A DNA stretch of 37,486 nucleotides from Synergistaceae bacterium. GTDB taxonomy: Bacteria; Synergistota; Synergistia; Synergistales; Aminobacteriaceae. Both the position numbers and the translations under genes were made by a program. Where the stretch lies: assembly GCA_017405525.1 (NCBI GenBank), contig JAFRAH010000031.1, forward strand, positions 1 to 37,486. The letters run 5' to 3'. Under the pieces are notes generated by a model. It had not been told where the DNA came from. It worked only from the letters and a program-made list of their open reading frames with translations, and ran no database searches. This document shows, piece by piece, positions 35,601-37,486 of this stretch (position 1 is its first letter; each line of letters opens with the position of its first letter).

Positions 35601-35781
35601 CCTCGGCAATTTCTGCGGCATTAAGCACCCCGTTATTGTCTGTGTCAAATCCCCTGACAGTATCGCGGACAACGTTATCCGGGAAATTCGCCTCGTCAAT
35701 AGCTACGTCGCCCCATGCATACCCGGCAATAGTGAGCACACATGCCATTACCGCCCAAAAAATACAATACTTCCTGCGCAT
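32689..35781 (-). CDS. Secreted leucine-rich-repeat and Ig-like-repeat surface protein
   Basis: This 1030-residue exported protein begins with a signal peptide (basic MRRK, hydrophobic core, cleavage near AWG), then a short stretch with FDTDNNGVLNAAE that resembles a calcium-binding EF-hand/dockerin loop. Residues about 83-523 hold about 21 leucine-rich repeats of 21 residues (LxxLxCxxNQLTxLNVSGCTS), most with a Cys after the LxxL core. About residues 546-883 hold four Ig-like (He_PIG) repeats of 86 residues with YTWSVSSGKLPDGL. A Pro/Gly linker and a C-terminal beta-rich domain follow, with no LPxTG or obvious sorting motif. Such BspA/internalin-like proteins usually bind host or cell-surface partners. 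I chose ATG at 35781, because GGAG is 11 nt away; a GTG at 35790 is only 2 nt from it. It is monocistronic, with its own promoter and terminator. Confidence 0.88.
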   Translation of the reverse strand: MRRKYCIFWAVMACVLTIAGYAWGDVAIDEANFPDNVVRDTVRGFDTDNNGVLNAAEIAEAKEVHIGGRSVYNLKGIEYLTALEVLHCEDNHLSTVDVSSNRALVDLSCWNNGMTSLNISGCTSLDHLNCTNNQLTSINVSGNTSLRFLYLDDNPLTSLNVTGCTSLKSLNCGNTQLTSINASTCPSLMELNCWGNSQLTSINVAGCTSLMYLNCGGAQLTALDVSTCSALAELECNDNPLATLNISGCTKLIRLNCWNNNLTALDASTCTSLMDLECNDNNQLATLNVSGCTKLITLRCWNTKLTTLDVSTCTSLMELTCNDNQLTTLNVSGCTNLTNLGCWNNQITALDVSKCTALKDLNCGGNQIRTLNLSKCTALTNLECGGNQIQTLDLSKCRALETLNCAGNQLNTLDLSKCTALTDLDCSGSGLNKLNISGCAALRNLDCRWNQLTTLNVSNANDLVTLRCDGNQLSKLNVSNKTALKFLSCCHNNMKTLNVSGCTSLMGLICWANELTTLDVSTCHENITVAADPELNVVKTMEITTSSLPDTTRRATYSTKLAALGGATPYTWSVSNGSLPDGLTLKASSGKITGTATKAGTFTFTVQLKDNTGRTATKDFTLKVTQTTVSGTIPATTTRRDSYTGTPQASGGKSPYTWSVSSGKLPDGLKLNSSNGKITGSPTKAGTFTFTIKAKDANGAAGTKAYTIKVTQTKVSGTIPATITRKASCSWTPKASNGASPYTWSVSSGKLPDGLTLNASTGAITGSPTKAGTFTFTLKAKDSNGAAGTKAYTVTVTQTTVTGTIPATGTVGSSFTFSPKASGGEAPYTWSVSSGKIPNGLTLNTSTGKITGTFTKSGTFTFTLKAKDSNGAAGTKNYTVKVTATSSAKPLQPDTSGDMPAELTAGLPQVQDIPGVPGGIPETDGTGKAVLPASLGVKSDDVLGSGEGQESDLITVKAGKTLTFILGKWSVEVSGVTVWIDDKPAEGITISDDGTFTLKAELVTGDFKVCVKATHNGSELESGTLYIIAE
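33133..34146 (-). repeat. Four tandem 258-bp repeats encoding Ig-like modules
   Basis: Four consecutive modules of about 86 codons encode the Ig-like repeats. Long DNA stretches are nearly identical between copies, for example around 33512-33560 and 33779-33830. The similarity indicates recent duplication or homogenisation, and the copy number may vary between strains. Confidence 0.85.
34213..35535 (-). repeat. About 21 tandem 63-bp leucine-rich repeats
   Basis: This is a coding repeat with a 63-bp period (two copies are 66 bp), each encoding one 21-residue LRR. Copies are less uniform than the Ig-like modules but share the CWNNQLTTLNVSGCT core, and alternate copies use SGCT and STCT. Confidence 0.85.
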
Positions 35782-35837
35782 AACTATCACTTCTCCTTTT
35801 TGGGTTTGTGTGTTCTAGTTTTTTGTGGAATGCGTGA

Positions 35838-35865
35838 ATTTTATCACACTCACAGACGGGCTCAA
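35838..35865 (-). promoter_or_regulatory. Candidate promoter of the LRR surface protein gene
   Basis: On the minus strand, -35 TTGAGC (35860-35865) and -10 TAAAAT (35838-35843) are 16 nt apart, with a TG extension (TGATAAAAT). It lies 57 nt before the ATG. Confidence 0.55.
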
Positions 35866-35881
35866 AAATTGTATTTCACTG

Positions 35882-35887
35882 TATAAT
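35882..35887 (+). promoter_or_regulatory. Candidate -10 box of the phosphofructokinase gene
   Basis: TATAAT lies 47 nt before the GTG start. It is divergent from, and within about 20 bp of, the LRR gene promoter. No good -35 is visible. Confidence 0.4.
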
Positions 35888-35934
35888 TATTCGCACGTTC
35901 ACTAAAATTTTTCACACAAAGGAGAGTTTCTATC

Positions 35935-37164
35935 GTGGAAGAAAAAAGAAAGATGAAGAACATCGGCATCATCACTTCAGGAGGAGACTGCGGAGGTCTC
36001 AACGCCGTAATCAGGGGTGCGGCACGTACTGCCCTCATGCGCGGAATGAGAACCTACACAATCCCCAATGGTTACGCAGGACTCTACAACCTCGTGAACT
36101 TTGACCACCTCGTTGAACTTGACGAGGAACGCACGGATCACATCACCTCACAGTTTGCCGGGAGCGACGCAGGACACAGCCGCGTGAAAATCTCGAAGAT
36201 CAACGACCCCGACAAGTACGACCGTATCATGATGGGACTGAGGAAACACAACATTGACGGCTTGGTTATCTCCGGGGGCGACGACACAGGAAGCGTTGTA
36301 GTTGACCTTGCCGAGCACGGGATACCTTGCGTACATGCCCCGAAGACTATGGACCTTGACCTTCAGACCTATTCAGTCGGCGGAGACTCTGCCATCAACA
36401 AGATCGCCAACATTGTGGACGACCTCAAGACCACCGGCACGACACATAACCGCATAATGGTAATCGAGGTGTTCGGACGCTATGCAGGACATATGGCATT
36501 CAGGGGCGGAATTGCGGCAGATGCTGACTGCATACTCATCCCTGAAGTTCCCGTAGACTTCAACGCGGTGTATGCTCACCTCAAACACTACTACATCCGG
36601 CGAATCCTGAACTCTGACGTTCACGCAGGGACGTACACAATCGTCGTAGCTGAGGGAGTGAGGGGCGAGGACGGTAATCTGTTCTCTGACGGCGGCGGTG
36701 CAAAGACCGACTCATTCGGGCATCCGAGGCTTGCAGGTGCTGGTCGTTTCGTCAAGGAGACACTGGAGGACATGATGCGTGCTGACCCGGAGATCAAGCA
36801 GTTCATGAAGACCTCAGAAATGTATGTTCCCGGAGTTTTCGAGATCCCCGAAATCCGCGAGGTCATCCCCAGCCACATAGTCAGGAGCGGTTCAACGTCG
36901 GCCTATGACGTGAACTTCGGCAAGCAGATAGGAGCAGCGGCAGTAATCCTTCTTGAGCAGGGAGTCAGCGGCGTTACGGTCGTGAAGATGTTTGACGGCG
37001 AGATACGCTACATGCCGACAACCGAGGCAATAGCCCAGAGGTTCGTGGGGCTTGAGAGCGTTTCGTTCTATGAGCAGATGGACGTATGCTTCGGACGCTA
37101 CAGGCAGGAATACATACCCAAGCTCAAGGAAGTTCACGGGGCAGTAGAGAGGCAGTACAGCTAG
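35935..37164 (+). CDS. pfp: 6-phosphofructokinase, probably pyrophosphate-dependent
   Basis: The 409-residue product belongs to the phosphofructokinase family. TSGGDCGGLNAVIRG at residues 14-28 is the phosphoryl-donor loop. The two positions that separate PPi from ATP enzymes (E. coli 104 and 124) are Asp in GGDD (114-117) and Lys in PKTMD (136-140), the PPi-type combination; the catalytic Asp of TxD is present at residue 140. PPi-PFK is reversible, so it can serve both glycolysis and gluconeogenesis. The start is GTG at 35935 with GGAG 10 nt upstream; ATG at 35953 is an alternative. It is followed by a strong terminator, so it is probably monocistronic. Confidence 0.88.
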   Translation: MEEKRKMKNIGIITSGGDCGGLNAVIRGAARTALMRGMRTYTIPNGYAGLYNLVNFDHLVELDEERTDHITSQFAGSDAGHSRVKISKINDPDKYDRIMMGLRKHNIDGLVISGGDDTGSVVVDLAEHGIPCVHAPKTMDLDLQTYSVGGDSAINKIANIVDDLKTTGTTHNRIMVIEVFGRYAGHMAFRGGIAADADCILIPEVPVDFNAVYAHLKHYYIRRILNSDVHAGTYTIVVAEGVRGEDGNLFSDGGGAKTDSFGHPRLAGAGRFVKETLEDMMRADPEIKQFMKTSEMYVPGVFEIPEIREVIPSHIVRSGSTSAYDVNFGKQIGAAAVILLEQGVSGVTVVKMFDGEIRYMPTTEAIAQRFVGLESVSFYEQMDVCFGRYRQEYIPKLKEVHGAVERQYS

Positions 37165-37184
37165 GAAGTGAAAGAGTAAGGCAG

Positions 37185-37219
37185 TCCCCCGGTCTGGCAT
37201 GGCCGGGGGATTTTCTTTT
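37185..37219 (+). terminator. Intrinsic terminator after pfp
   Basis: A perfect 8-bp stem, TCCCCCGG (37185-37192) with CCGGGGGA (37203-37210), is followed by TTTTCTTTT. It lies 20 nt after the stop codon and just ahead of the tRNA promoter. Confidence 0.88.
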
Positions 37220-37222
37220 GCG

Positions 37223-37251
37223 TTGACAAGAAGGAAAGACGGGCATAAAAT
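37223..37251 (+). promoter_or_regulatory. Promoter of tRNA-Ala
   Basis: A consensus -35 TTGACA (37223-37228) is separated by 17 nt from the -10 TAAAAT (37246-37251). It lies 32 nt upstream of the mature tRNA 5' end, the strongest sigma-70-type promoter in the window. Confidence 0.8.
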
Positions 37252-37283
37252 ATTCGGCGTTTCATGATTATCACAGCATTAAC

Positions 37284-37359
37284 GGGGCTGTAGCGCAGTT
37301 GGGAGCGCGCGACATTCGCATTGTCGAGGCCGGGAGTTCGAATCTCCTCAGCTCCACCA
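37284..37359 (+). tRNA. tRNA-Ala, anticodon CGC
   Basis: The 76-nt cloverleaf includes an encoded 3' CCA. The acceptor stem GGGGCTG pairs with CAGCTCC, including the G3-U70 wobble that identifies alanine tRNAs. The anticodon stem CGACA / TGTCG encloses the loop TTCGCAT, so the anticodon is CGC and reads GCG. The T-arm GGGAGTTCGAATCTCC is standard. It is a single gene with its own promoter. Confidence 0.95.
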
Positions 37360-37367
37360 TTTCCCCC

Positions 37368-37486
37368 CTAGTTCACACACAACCCAGAGCCGCAATCACC
37401 GCATAACCCTTCAGCCTTGAGCCACTGACCCGCCGGATGATGACCCAGACCAATGAATGATGCCGCCTGAAGGTGAAGACACTTGA
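37368..37486 (-). CDS. Possible 3' end of an unidentified protein gene
   Basis: A minus-strand frame is open from the window edge to TAG at 37368-37370, giving 38 residues. It contains GLGHHPAGQWL and ends with a Cys-rich segment GLCGDCGSGLCVN. The paired Cys could bind metal, but I do not recognise the family and the piece is too short for a call. Codon use resembles the neighbours, but a chance open frame cannot be excluded. Nothing else is visible in this stretch. Confidence 0.4.
   Translation of the reverse strand, partial: KCLHLQAASFIGLGHHPAGQWLKAEGLCGDCGSGLCVN

Noticed and set aside
37284-37486. Integration site of a mobile element at the tRNA-Ala gene
   Set aside because: No integrase and no repeat of the tRNA 3' end were found in the remaining 127 bases; the window ends too soon to judge.

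Overview
This window looks like chromosome from an anaerobic, fermentative bacterium of about 50-55% GC. A Synergistota-like lineage is my best guess, with Clostridia-type anaerobes as the alternative; no rRNA or other decisive marker is present. Supporting signs are an [FeFe] hydrogenase, a phosphofructokinase with the pyrophosphate-type signature, an ATP-type PEP carboxykinase, oligoendopeptidase F, a TrpB2-type tryptophan synthase beta chain and a MutL with endonuclease motifs. Most of the window is housekeeping sequence with tight operons; no gene-free stretch exceeds 300 bases (the longest is 16575-16822).

Left part, minus strand. A partial pckA (1-1439) lies downstream of a long operon that reads rpsB-tsf-(terminator)-pyrH-frr-cheR-hypA-like-pcrA-coaE-pepF-HAD phosphatase-lspA (11413 down to 1543). 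From cheR to lspA the genes overlap or are 1 nt apart. A second minus-strand operon reads tig-clpP-clpX-engB followed by a low-GC GNAT/CelD-like gene (16574 down to 11600) and ends in a clear terminator. A third minus-strand unit pairs an IlvD/Edd-family dehydratase with a GntP-family permease (19838 down to 16823). It is divergent from a LysR regulator across a 131-bp region holding an 8-bp inverted repeat, and it looks like a sugar-acid uptake and dehydration locus.

Middle part, plus strand. lysR is followed by a solitary trpB2, then a low-GC single-gene DUF262/HNH (GmrSD-like) nuclease that is probably acquired defence cargo. Next come typA (bipA) overlapping a WG-repeat lipoprotein, and then a two-gene hydrogenase operon. 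The first hydrogenase gene fuses a NuoF-type C-terminal Fe-S bundle to a GltD/NfnB-like flavoprotein. The second is a 574-residue HydA with all H-cluster motifs. Together they suggest an NAD(P)H-linked [FeFe] hydrogenase that lacks the usual FMN-bearing HydB and HydC subunits.

Right part. mutL and a 1030-residue secreted protein (about 21 leucine-rich repeats plus four Ig-like repeats) lie on the minus strand. A pyrophosphate-type phosphofructokinase, a tRNA-Ala(CGC) with a near-consensus promoter, and the 3' end of an unidentified minus-strand ORF complete the window.

The points most worth a second look are the unusual hydrogenase partner, a HypA-like protein whose nickel-binding His2 is Tyr, the lone GmrSD-like gene, the IlvD-family enzyme lacking one expected cluster cysteine, and the repeat-built surface protein. 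I found no convincing entirely new multi-gene system.
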